Shown: piece after piece, positions 58,001 through 64,000 of the stretch
Layout of the letters: each line of letters opens with the position of its first letter
Position numbering within the stretch: position 1 is the first letter of the stretch
Origin: Micromonospora antibiotica
GTDB lineage: Bacteria > Actinomycetota > Actinomycetes > Mycobacteriales > Micromonosporaceae
DNA: 64,000 nt
Direction: 5' to 3'
NCBI RefSeq assembly: GCF_017599305.1
Contig: NZ_JAGFWR010000002.1
Coordinates: forward strand, 124,001 to 188,000
Translations under genes and position numbers: made by a program
Notes under the pieces: generated by a model
What the model was told of the DNA's origin: nothing
Database searches by the model: none
What the model saw: the letters and a program-made list of their open reading frames with translations, nothing else

Positions 58001-59129
58001 GGACCTGCTCGTCCTGGTCGCCGAGGCGGGCCCGTAGCTCCTGCAACGGCCCGCTGATCAGGGTGAGCGGGGTGCGGAACTCGTGGCTGATGTTGGAGAA
58101 GAACGCCGTCTTGGCCCGGTCCAGCTCAACCAGTTCCTCGGCCCGCTGCTGCTGCACCTCGTAGGCCACCGCACCGTTGATCAGGGCGGCGGCCTGCCGG
58201 GCGACCAGGTCGAGGAAGGTGCGGTAGCCGTCGTCGAGGGCCCGTCCGGCGCTGGCGGCCAGGACGATGACACCGATGTCCTCGGCACCGGTCTCGCCGT
58301 GCAGGGGCAGCACCACCGCCTCGGTGGGCGCGGTCTGCCAGCCGCCGGTGGGTAGGTCACCGATGCGGGCGACGACGTCGGTGACGTGGGCGGGCCGGCC
58401 GGTGGCGAGCACCTCGGCGACCGGCCACACCGGCGGCGCGGTCGGGTCGGACCGGTGGACCTCACCGGCCAGGGTGCTGGCGGCCGGGCGCAGCTCACCG
58501 CCGCTGGTCCGCAGGTGCACGGCCGCGTACGGCACGTCGACCGCGGACCGGCCGAGCGAACCGACGACCAGGTCACAGGCCTCGCCCACGGTACGGGCGG
58601 TGCCGGCCTGGGCGCCCAGGTCCTGCAACGCGGCGAGCCGGCGCTCACCGATCACCCGCTCGGTGGTGTCGCTGACCGCGGTGAAGACGCCGCGTACCAC
58701 GCCGTCGTCGTCGTGCAGCGGGCTGTAGGAGTACGTCCAGTACGTCTCCTCCCAGTAGCCGTGCCGGTTCATCGGCAGCAGCAGGTCCTCCGACCAGGTC
58801 GCCTCGCCGGTCTCCACCACGCCCCGCAGCATCGGACCGATGATGTGCCAGATCTCGGCCCACACCTGGTCGCCCGGCTTGCCGAGGGCGGGGTGTTTGC
58901 TGCCGAGCAGCGGACCGTAGGCGTCGTTGTAGAGGAACCGCAGCTCCGGCCCCCACCACACGATCATGGGGAAGCGGGAGGTCAGACAGATCCGGGTGGC
59001 GGTACGCAGGCTCGCCGGCCAGCTCTCGACCGCGCCGAGGGAGGTGGCGGACCAGTCGTGGGCACGCATCCGCCCGGCCATCTCACTGGTGCCGGTGAAC
59101 ACGGAACGCCTCGCCTGAGCCTCGGCCAT
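55020..59129 (-). CDS. Hybrid histidine kinase/response regulator/SpoIIE phosphatase/RsbW-like protein
   Basis: This encodes 1369 residues in one chain: PAS-like sensor (about 1-150), GAF (160-330), HisKA with the phospho-His in FFSNISHEFRTPLTLISGPL (about 345), HATPase with NLLSNALKFTF, DTGVGVP and SGIGLALVQEL (to about 590), receiver VLVADDNADMREYLHRLLRS with phospho-Asp in DLIVSDVMMPGLDG (615-735), a second PAS (750-870), GAF-like (880-1020), SpoIIE/PP2C phosphatase (VGGDWYDAVSLPDGRIGIVV, then DCVGRGLPAAAVMGQLRS; about 1040-1240) and a C-terminal RsbW-like HATPase (ATGEACANAVEHGH, about 1290). ATG 59129 has GGAGG upstream. It combines a two-component and a partner-switch system; the STAS gene overlaps it. 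Confidence 0.9.
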   Translation of the reverse strand: MAEAQARRSVFTGTSEMAGRMRAHDWSATSLGAVESWPASLRTATRICLTSRFPMIVWWGPELRFLYNDAYGPLLGSKHPALGKPGDQVWAEIWHIIGPMLRGVVETGEATWSEDLLLPMNRHGYWEETYWTYSYSPLHDDDGVVRGVFTAVSDTTERVIGERRLAALQDLGAQAGTARTVGEACDLVVGSLGRSAVDVPYAAVHLRTSGGELRPAASTLAGEVHRSDPTAPPVWPVAEVLATGRPAHVTDVVARIGDLPTGGWQTAPTEAVVLPLHGETGAEDIGVIVLAASAGRALDDGYRTFLDLVARQAAALINGAVAYEVQQQRAEELVELDRAKTAFFSNISHEFRTPLTLISGPLQELRARLGDQDEQVRDELEVMHRNALRLGKLVTALLDFSRIEAGRMQASYEPVDLARFTAELASVFRAAVERAGLTLDVDCPPLSRPVHVDRTMWEKVLLNLLSNALKFTFQGGIRVSVAERDGMPTVQVADTGVGVPADEIPRLFERFHRVPQARSRSHEGSGIGLALVQELVGLHGGTITVDSTPDVGTAFTVRLSYGVAHLPAEHVVTGLGTATPSDTAEPFVQEALRWLPADDTDDRSAGRPPPADRPGPDRPRVLVADDNADMREYLHRLLRSRYDVTAVGDGLAALARARTDLPDLIVSDVMMPGLDGLELVAALRAEPRTMGVPVLLLSARAGQEAAVEGLEAGADDYLVKPFSAEELLARVRANVDLARLRNHHANWRAAMINSLQEGFFVLDADGALVEMNTAFADLFGYGPEGLPYRPRYPWWPDDTTDPSAHRLVADTFSQAMTVTHGSFVVPQRHRDGHRLWTAVAFNAVTDDHGRRLVVGTIRDVTAERYAVQRETALSALNQRLSRAASTTEVLRAGVEELRQLWQAHRVLATHWPAAGTPAVTGTPTIDWAQLPDPVRDTVTALRSQPPLRITIDPATSVRPAGAGTTVDSPQGPLVIWLELDPARGFGTEDQMLLLLLCGALGQALHRAHAADQQREVAVALQRSILGPAELPAGFAVRYEPATRPLEVGGDWYDAVSLPDGRIGIVVGDCVGRGLPAAAVMGQLRSACRALLLEASGPAQVLTALDRFARMLPGASCTTVFCGILDPETGELTYSSAGHPPAILTHPDGRTELLAAGRGSPLGIPSPGGRPDATSVVPPRAVLLLYTDGLVERRRQSLDSGIAQAASAVREHHTAGVQQLADRVMDRMTPQGGYDDIALLLYRHPAPLELSFPADRLQMAPVRSTLRQWLRRTGADPHVAQDVLVATGEACANAVEHGHRDARPGLIRLHAVAAGADLFVTVADSGRWKVPEIDHDRGRGINLMRALMAHVDIRTTDAGTTVELHTRIPA

Positions 59130-59335
59130 CGCCGCCCTGTCCTCCCGCACGTCCCGCGCAGGGACGACCGCGTGTCCGCGGGTCGTCGCCGGCCGCCGAC
59201 AGAGGTTCCTGCCGCCGGGCACCAGCATGCCGCATGGGCGGCCCGAGTCGAAATCGGGCCGGGTGGGCGGTTCGCCCCGGCCCGATTTCGGCGGACCGGT
59301 CCGCCGACCGGGGACAGGACGTACCGGATACTTCC

Positions 59336-59354
59336 GTTTCGAGAAAGTTTCGAG
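59336..59354. promoter_or_regulatory. Candidate LacI-family operator, upstream site
   Basis: GTTTCGAG is repeated directly (59336-59343, 59347-59354), an 11-nt period that places both copies on one helix face. The minus strand contains CGAAACTTTC, the core of the downstream site. Confidence 0.45.
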
Positions 59355-59450
59355 TCCCTGTCGAGCGGCGGCGGCCCTCGACACGGGCCGGCGGCGACCG
59401 TCGATGACGAGCGGTCCGACCGCCGCGCCGGCCGGCCCGACCCCCGACCT

Positions 59451-59463
59451 CCGAAACTTTCGG
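59451..59463. promoter_or_regulatory. Candidate LacI-family operator at its own promoter
   Basis: CCGAAACTTTCGG is a perfect 13-bp palindrome lying directly before TATGCT (59466-59471), the likely -10 of the lacI-type gene. This fits autorepression. Confidence 0.55.
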
Positions 59464-59502
59464 GCTATGCTGCCGACGGGCGCACGACCGAAGGAGATGG
59501 GC

Positions 59503-60519
59503 ATGGCGGAGGACCGGGCGACGCTGTCGGAGATCGCGACCGCCGCGGGGGTGTCCGTCCCCACCGTCTCGAAGGTGCTCAACGGTCGACCCGACGTCGC
59601 CCCGGCGACCCGGCGGCGCATCCAGGACCTGCTCGACCGGCGGTCGTACACCGCCCGCCGGGCACCCTCGATGCCCGGGGCCGCCGGCCTCATCGACCTG
59701 GTCTTCCGGGACCTCGGCAGCCCGTGGGCGATGCAGATCCTCGACGGCGTCGAAGAGCTGGCCTACCGGGCGGGCGTCGGGGTGGTCGTCTCCGCCGTAC
59801 ACGGCCGCAGCCGCACCCGCCCCGACCGGCGGTGGATCGAGCAGCTGTCCAAGCGCCGGTGCGACGGGGTGCTGCTCGTCCTGTCCGACCTGTCCCCCAG
59901 CCAGCAGGGCCAGCTCGACGAGCTGGGCATCCCGGTGGTGATCATCGACCCGGCGGGCCAGCCCGGCGCGGGCATCCCGTCGGTGGGCGCGACGAACTGG
60001 TCCGGCGGGGTGGCCGCCGCCGAGCACCTGCTCGACCTGGGTCACCACCGGATCGCGGTGATCGGCGGGCCGCCGAACGTGCCGTGCAGCCGGGCCCGGG
60101 TCGACGGGTACCGGGCCGCGATGAACGCGGCCAACCGCAAGATCCCCGCCGGGTACGTCCGCCACGGCGACTTCACCTCCCCGTCGGGCTACCGGGAGAT
60201 GAACGCCCTGCTGGACCTCGCCCAGCCGCCCACCGCCGTGTTCGCCTGCGCCGACGAGATGGCCCTGGGCGCCTACGAGGCGCTCTACGAGCGCGGGGCC
60301 CGGGTCCCCGACGACATCAGCATCGTCGGCTTCGACGACCTCGACTCCGCCCGCTGGGCCGCCCCGCCGCTGACCACCGTCCGTCAGCCGCTCGCCGAGA
60401 TGGCCGGGATGGCGACCCGGATGCTGCTGTCCCTGATCGCCGGGGAGGGGCTGGACAGCCACCGGATCGAGCTGGCCACCCCGCTGATCGCGCGGCACAG
60501 CACCCGACGCGTGCCCTGA
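59503..60519 (+). CDS. LacI family transcriptional regulator
   Basis: This encodes 338 residues. The N-terminal helix-turn-helix is TLSEIATAAGVSVPTVSKVL NGRPDVAP (residues 6-33), followed by a periplasmic-binding-protein-like effector domain: IDLVFRDLGSPWAMQILDGV, VVIIDPAGQPGAGIPSVGAT, RIAVIGGPPNVPCSRARVDG and ISIVGFDDLDSARWAAPPLT. Such regulators usually respond to oligosaccharides and repress transport and hydrolase genes. ATG 59503 follows AAGGAG at 6 nt. Two candidate operators with CGAAACTTTC cores lie in the shared leader. No sugar transporter is in the window, so its regulon is elsewhere. Confidence 0.92.
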   Translation: MAEDRATLSEIATAAGVSVPTVSKVLNGRPDVAPATRRRIQDLLDRRSYTARRAPSMPGAAGLIDLVFRDLGSPWAMQILDGVEELAYRAGVGVVVSAVHGRSRTRPDRRWIEQLSKRRCDGVLLVLSDLSPSQQGQLDELGIPVVIIDPAGQPGAGIPSVGATNWSGGVAAAEHLLDLGHHRIAVIGGPPNVPCSRARVDGYRAAMNAANRKIPAGYVRHGDFTSPSGYREMNALLDLAQPPTAVFACADEMALGAYEALYERGARVPDDISIVGFDDLDSARWAAPPLTTVRQPLAEMAGMATRMLLSLIAGEGLDSHRIELATPLIARHSTRRVP

Positions 60520-60558
60520 CCCGCGGGCCGACCGGAGGGTCCGTGCCGGGGGTCATGG

Positions 60559-61233
60559 TCAGCGCGGCAGGGAACGCGCCACCCGGAAACCGACGTCGTC
60601 GATGCGCAACGTCGGGTGGCTGCGACGGCGCACCGAGGCCCGGCAGCTCCAGTGCTCGTCGAACCAGCCACCCCCACGCAGCACCCGGTAGCTGCCGTAC
60701 ACCTCGGCGTCGTAGACGTCCCAGCACCACTCCCAGACGTTGCCGAGGGTGTCGTACAGGCCCCACGGGTTGGGGGCGCGTCCGCCGACCGGGTGCGGCC
60801 GCTCACCGGAGTTGCCCCGGTACCAGGCGATCTCGTCGAGTGGGCCGTAGCGCGGGCCCGGGGTGCCGGCGCGGCAGGCGTACTCCCACTCGGCCTCGGT
60901 GGGCAGCCGGTAGCCGTCGGCGCCCCGGTCCCAGTCCACGCCCGCACCGTCGTCGTGCAGCCGGTACGCCGGGGTCAGCCCCTCCTGCCGGGACAGCGCG
61001 TCGCAGAAGCGCACCGCGTCCAGCCAGGACACCCCCTCCACGGGCAGCCGGTCGCCCCCGATGGCGCCCGGCCGTTCCCCGGTCACCCGGGCGTACCACC
61101 CCTGGGTGACCGGTACGACGCCGAGCCGGTACGCCGCCACCCCGACCGACCAGCGGCGCTCGGTACGCCTGTCGGACAGGGTCACCTGCCCCGCCGCGAC
61201 GGTCACCAGCGCGGTCAGCGCGTCGTCGTCCAC
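60559..61233 (-). CDS. FGE-sulfatase-modifying-factor superfamily protein lacking one catalytic Cys
   Basis: This encodes 224 residues with the FGE fold: VPVTQGWYARVTGERPGAIG, VEGVSWLDAVRFCDALSRQE, YRLPTEAEWEYACRAGTPGP, LGNVWEWCWDVYDAEVYGSY and VLRGGGWFDEHWSCRASVRR. True aerobic formylglycine-generating enzymes need a Cys pair spaced as CxxxxC near the C-terminal 'GG(S/W)' segment; here only WSC is present and the first position is acidic. No sulfatase gene is in the window. It may be a different FGE-fold enzyme (EgtB/PvdO-like) or inactive. GTG 61233 is preferred; 61278 is an alternative start that would add 15 residues. Confidence 0.85.
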   Translation of the reverse strand: MDDDALTALVTVAAGQVTLSDRRTERRWSVGVAAYRLGVVPVTQGWYARVTGERPGAIGGDRLPVEGVSWLDAVRFCDALSRQEGLTPAYRLHDDGAGVDWDRGADGYRLPTEAEWEYACRAGTPGPRYGPLDEIAWYRGNSGERPHPVGGRAPNPWGLYDTLGNVWEWCWDVYDAEVYGSYRVLRGGGWFDEHWSCRASVRRRSHPTLRIDDVGFRVARSLPR

Positions 61234-61270
61234 GGCCGCAGAGCCTACCGGGGGCACCGCCCGGGCCGGT

Positions 61271-61338
61271 CGGCTCACGGTGCCGGTCGGCTCACGGTGC
61301 CGGTCGGCTCACGGTGCCGGTCGGCTCACGGTGCCGGT
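61271..61338. repeat. Four perfect 17-bp tandem repeats
   Basis: The unit CGGCTCACGGTGCCGGT occurs four times head to tail (61271-61338), ending at the stop of the upstream flavin dehydrogenase gene. Seventeen is not a multiple of three, so the tract is unlikely to be coding. It lies between the two minus-strand genes, 38 bp before the preferred FGE-like start, and includes the alternative start at 61278. Confidence 0.9.
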
Positions 61339-62996
61339 CAGCTGACGGCTGCCGCTGCGGCACGGCCGGCGGTGCGGCCGGAGAAGAGGCAGCCACCGAG
61401 GAAGGTGCCCTCCAGGGCGCTGTAGCCGTGCATGCCCCCGCCGCCGAAGCCGGCGACCTCACCGGCCGCGTACACCCCGGCCAGCGGTTCGCCGTCGGGA
61501 CGCAGCACCCGGGCGGACAGGTCGGTGTGCAGCCCGCCGAGGCTCTTGCGGGTCAGCACGTGCAGTTGCACCGCGATCAGCGGGCCGGCCGCCGGGTCGA
61601 GCAGCCGGTGCGGGGTGGCGACCCGGATCAGCCGGTCACCCCGGTAGCGGCGGGCCCCCCGGATCGCGGCGAGCTGGGCGTCCTTGCCGAACGGGTGGGC
61701 GATCTCCCGGTCCCGCGCCTCGACCAGCGCGGTCAGCGCGGCGGTGTCGAGCTGCGGGCCGTCGGTCTCGGCGGCCAGCGTGTTCATCCCGGCCACCAGC
61801 TCGGGCAGGGTGTCGGCGACGACGAAGTCGGCCCCGTGCCGTTTGAACGCCTCGACCGGGCCGGGTGCGCCGGGCCGGACGCGTTGCAGCACCTGCCGGA
61901 CGCTGCGGTTGGTCAGGTCCGGGTTCTGCTCGGAGCCCGACAGCGCGAACTCCTTCTCGATGATCTTCTGGGTGAGCAGGAACCAGCTGTAGTCGTGGCC
62001 GGTGGCGCGCAGGTGCCGCAGGGTGGCCAGGGTGTCGAAGCCGGGGAACAGCGGCGCCGGCAGCCGGGCCCCGGTGGCGTCGAGCCAGAGCGAGGACGGG
62101 CCGGGCAGGATGCGGATGCCGTGCTGGGGCCAGATCGGGTCCCAGTTGCGCAACCCCTCGGTGTAGTGCCACATCCGGTCCGGGTTGATCACCTGCCCGC
62201 CGGCGGTCTCGGTGATGGCGAGCATCCGGCCGTCGACGTGGGCGGGTACGCCGGTGACCATCCGGGTGGGCGGGGTGCCGAGCCGGGCCGGCCAGGCCCG
62301 CCGGACGAGATCGTGGTTGCCGCCGATGCCGCCCGAGGTGATGATCACGGCCTGGGCGTCGTGCTGGAAGTCACCGACGACCTCCCGGGAGCTGCTGCGC
62401 CCCCGGGGCGCGTCGTCGGGGGCGAGCAGCGTGCCGCGTACCCCGGTGACGGCTCCTACGGTGGTGACGAGTTCGTCGACCCGGTGCCGGAACAGCAGCG
62501 TCACCCGGCCCTGCTCGACGGCCTGCCGGACCCGCCTGGCGAACGGCTCGACCACGCCGGGGCCGGTGCCCCAGGTGACGTGGAACCGGGGCACCGAGTT
62601 GCCGTGCCCGTGGGCCGCTCCCCCGCCCCGCTCGGCCCAGCTCACCACGGGAAAGACCCGGTGGCCCATCGACCGCAGCCAGGCCCGCTTCTCCCCGGCG
62701 GCGAAGTGCACGTACGCCTGCGCCCACTGGCGCGGCCAGTGGTCCTCGGGCCGGTCGAAGGCGGCGCTGCCGGTCCAGTCCTGCCAGGCCAGCTCGACCG
62801 AGTCGCGGATGCCCATCCGCCGCTGCTCGGGCGAGTCGACGAAGAACAGCCCGCCGAACGACCAGAACGCCTGCCCGCCGAGGTTGTGCTCCGACTCCTG
62901 GTCGAGCAGCAGCACCCGACGGCCCGCGTCGGCGGCCTCGGCGGCGGCGACCAGACCGGCCAGGCCGGCGCCGATCACGATGACATCCGTCTCCAT
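61338..62996 (-). CDS. KstD/fumarate-reductase-like FAD-binding dehydrogenase
   Basis: This encodes 552 residues. VIVIGAGLAGLVAAAEAADA with LLLDQESEHNLGGQAFWSFG is the FAD-binding N-terminus; IITSGGIGGNHDLVRRAWPA and LTRKSLGGLHTDLSARVLRP with VYAAGEVAGFGGGGMHGYSA are the conserved blocks of 3-ketosteroid-dehydrogenase/fumarate-reductase-type flavoproteins of about 550 residues annotated simply as FAD-binding dehydrogenase. It probably oxidises or reduces a C-C bond in a cyclic or steroid-like substrate. A divergent PucR-like regulator starts 97 bp away, with a palindrome in between. The stop codon touches the 17-bp repeats. Confidence 0.9.
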   Translation of the reverse strand: METDVIVIGAGLAGLVAAAEAADAGRRVLLLDQESEHNLGGQAFWSFGGLFFVDSPEQRRMGIRDSVELAWQDWTGSAAFDRPEDHWPRQWAQAYVHFAAGEKRAWLRSMGHRVFPVVSWAERGGGAAHGHGNSVPRFHVTWGTGPGVVEPFARRVRQAVEQGRVTLLFRHRVDELVTTVGAVTGVRGTLLAPDDAPRGRSSSREVVGDFQHDAQAVIITSGGIGGNHDLVRRAWPARLGTPPTRMVTGVPAHVDGRMLAITETAGGQVINPDRMWHYTEGLRNWDPIWPQHGIRILPGPSSLWLDATGARLPAPLFPGFDTLATLRHLRATGHDYSWFLLTQKIIEKEFALSGSEQNPDLTNRSVRQVLQRVRPGAPGPVEAFKRHGADFVVADTLPELVAGMNTLAAETDGPQLDTAALTALVEARDREIAHPFGKDAQLAAIRGARRYRGDRLIRVATPHRLLDPAAGPLIAVQLHVLTRKSLGGLHTDLSARVLRPDGEPLAGVYAAGEVAGFGGGGMHGYSALEGTFLGGCLFSGRTAGRAAAAAVS

Positions 62997-63061
62997 GCGC
63001 CGACCCTACGTAGCGCGATGCCAAAATGATCCGTGCCGGTGTGCAGTATTCACCAGCGGAA

Positions 63062-63079
63062 TTGTCACCCGGATGACAA
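63062..63079. promoter_or_regulatory. TTGTCA-N6-TGACAA palindrome, candidate operator
   Basis: A perfect 6-bp-armed inverted repeat lies between the two divergent genes and touches the ribosome site AAAGGA of the PucR-like gene. A bound regulator would affect both. Confidence 0.45.
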
Positions 63080-63092
63080 AGGATGGCCGATC

Positions 63093-64000
63093 GTGTCCGA
63101 CGCCCTGCTCGACATCGAGCCCGGTCTCGCCGGTCTCGCGCCGTCGGTCGGCGACCGTCTGCGGGGGCTGCGCGGGCCGCTGCACGAGCGGATCCTCGCC
63201 ACCGTCCGGGCCGCGATGGCCGCCCAGGGCCGGTCGCTGACCGGTGGGCAGGGGCAGGGCCTCGCCCTGGGCGTGCAGACCGCCGTCGACACCTTCGTCG
63301 ACGCGGTCGCCGACCCGGCCCGGGAGCTGACCGGCACCCGGGAGGTGTTCCACGCCCTGGGGCGCACCGAGTACCGCGAGGGACACCGGGTGGACGCGCT
63401 GCGGGCCGTGCTCACCCTCGGGGCCCGCGACATCTGGGCCTTCCTGGTGGAACACGCCACCGCGCCGGCCGGCGCGGACCCCGGCCCGGCCCCGGCCGAC
63501 CTGTACGTGATCGCCGGGGCGCTGTTCGGCTACGTCGACGCGCTGGCCGGGGCCGCCGCCGAGGGGTTCCTCGCCGAGCAGCGGGACACCGCCCAGGACT
63601 GGGCCACCACCCGACGCCGGCTGGTCACCCTCCTCGTGCAGCCCGACCCGCCGACCGGGGCGGTGCTGCACGCCGCCGCCGACGCGGCCCGCTGGCCGTT
63701 GCCGGCGACCGTCGCCGTGTGCAGCGTCGACGGCACCGACGCCGAACACGTGGCCCGGGGCATCGGCGCGGGCGCGCTGGCCGCCGTCGTCGGCGACGCC
63801 ATCCGGGTGGTGCTGCCCGATCCCGGTACGCCGGGACGGCTCGACCGGGCCCGGCAGGCGCTGGTCGGGCGACGGGCCACGCTCGGGCCGACGGTGCAGC
63901 GGCAGCGGGCGCGGCTGTCGTACCGGCTGTCCCGCCGGGCGCTGGCCCTGCACCAGCAGGGCGCGCTCGGCCCGGACCCGGTGGTGTCCTGCGACGAGCA
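63093..64000 (+). CDS. PucR-like regulator, N-terminal part (cut by window edge)
   Basis: About 302 codons are visible, starting VSDALLDIEPGLAGLAPSVG and continuing DRLRGLRGPLHERILATVRA with no stop before the edge. The helical N-terminal domain (LALGVQTAVDTFVDAVADPA; YVIAGALFGYVDALAGAAAE; DTAQDWATTRRRLVTLLVQP) followed by a GGDEF-like fold fragment (LPATVAVCSVDGTDAEHVAR; AAVVGDAIRVVLPDPGTPGR) matches PucR/CdaR-type regulators, whose C-terminal helix-turn-helix would lie beyond the edge. AAAGGA 9 nt upstream supports the GTG start. It is divergent from the flavin dehydrogenase and probably controls it. Confidence 0.75.
   Translation, partial: MSDALLDIEPGLAGLAPSVGDRLRGLRGPLHERILATVRAAMAAQGRSLTGGQGQGLALGVQTAVDTFVDAVADPARELTGTREVFHALGRTEYREGHRVDALRAVLTLGARDIWAFLVEHATAPAGADPGPAPADLYVIAGALFGYVDALAGAAAEGFLAEQRDTAQDWATTRRRLVTLLVQPDPPTGAVLHAAADAARWPLPATVAVCSVDGTDAEHVARGIGAGALAAVVGDAIRVVLPDPGTPGRLDRARQALVGRRATLGPTVQRQRARLSYRLSRRALALHQQGALGPDPVVSCDE

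Larger units (their letters stand above)
59130..59502. other. 373-bp divergent intergenic region rich in palindromes
   Basis: It separates the hybrid kinase and LacI genes. A 15-bp stem hairpin (CGAAATCGGGCCGGG at 59249-59263 with its complement at 59276-59290) abuts a perfect 20-bp palindrome (59288-59307, TCGGCGGACCGGTCCGCCGA). To the right lie two CGAAACTTTC-containing sites, listed separately. Both genes must be promoted from here. Confidence 0.7.

Noticed and set aside
61271..61338. Possible CRISPR array
   Set aside because: The four 17-bp units are directly adjacent with no spacers, and no cas genes are present.
1..64000. tRNA, rRNA, known riboswitches, insertion sequences, prophage or replication origin
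   Set aside because: No sequence with tRNA TPsiC/anticodon-stem patterns, rRNA blocks, transposase or integrase frames or DnaA-box clusters was noticed on either strand by reading; a covariance-model search would be needed to exclude small RNAs.

Overview
The window is chromosomal DNA of a very high-GC actinomycete, most likely a member of the Micromonosporaceae (Micromonospora-like). This rests on the extreme third-position GC, the many GTG starts, the helY-type helicase, SARP/LuxR/XRE/LacI regulators, an AA10 lytic polysaccharide monooxygenase and a SpoIIE/STAS signalling operon. It is a judgement from gene content, not a database comparison. I see no rRNA, tRNA, CRISPR array, transposase or phage gene. 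The two edge genes are cut: a YnfA-type membrane protein at the left and a PucR-like regulator at the right.

Layout. 1-5.2 kb: ynfA fragment, csbD, a TetX-like flavin monooxygenase divergent from its TetR, a histidine phosphatase, an Lrp/AsnC regulator, an orphan DUF433 protein and an acyl-CoA dehydrogenase. 5.4-18.3 kb: secreted GH5 glycosidase, DUF4037 protein, 5'-3' exonuclease, MHYT membrane sensor, HelY helicase, HAD phosphatase coupled to an RhtA-type exporter, YegS-type lipid kinase, SDR with divergent XRE regulator, and a DksA/TraR zinc-finger protein behind an apparent leader-ORF attenuator. 18.6-25.6 kb: a two-gene signalling unit (response regulator fused to a thioredoxin-reductase-like flavoprotein that lacks the CxxC, plus a cNMP-domain histidine kinase), a MerR regulator and a large LuxR/AAA regulator. 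25.8-31.2 kb: DUF305-like lipoprotein, LPMO with a CBM5/12 module, a giant M48 membrane protease and its coupled partner.

31.3-41.2 kb is a catabolic island. A tightly overlapped minus-strand operon encodes a family III CoA-transferase, a citryl-CoA-lyase-like short citrate synthase, LigB- and LigA-type extradiol dioxygenase subunits and a medium-chain dehydrogenase. Divergent from it are an amidohydrolase and a PcaR/PobR-like IclR regulator. Two near-identical palindromes (GCGGAC-N4-GTCCGC) lie just downstream of the predicted start of each divergent promoter and are the likely IclR operators. A TetR regulator is divergent from an acyl-CoA dehydrogenase and second CoA-transferase pair. The inferred job is ring cleavage of an aromatic acid followed by CoA activation and retro-aldol/Claisen cleavage.

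41.2-54.7 kb: DUF2238 membrane protein, secreted ricin-lectin/beta-helix protein, DrrAB-type ABC exporter convergent with a SARP/NB-ARC regulator, a secreted membrane-anchored protein, a heterodimeric ABC exporter whose two ATPase domains have degenerated in complementary ways, and a VOC protein. 54.7-64 kb: a giant hybrid kinase/response regulator/SpoIIE phosphatase/anti-sigma-like protein overlapping a STAS antagonist gene, a LacI regulator with two candidate operators, an FGE-superfamily protein lacking one copper-ligand cysteine, a KstD-like flavin dehydrogenase and the start of the PucR-like gene.

Many starts appear leaderless: a TANNNT box sits 6-8 nt before the start codon of several genes, and this was used to choose starts where no Shine-Dalgarno sequence is visible. 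Long open frames antisense to real genes are abundant and are artefacts of GC bias.
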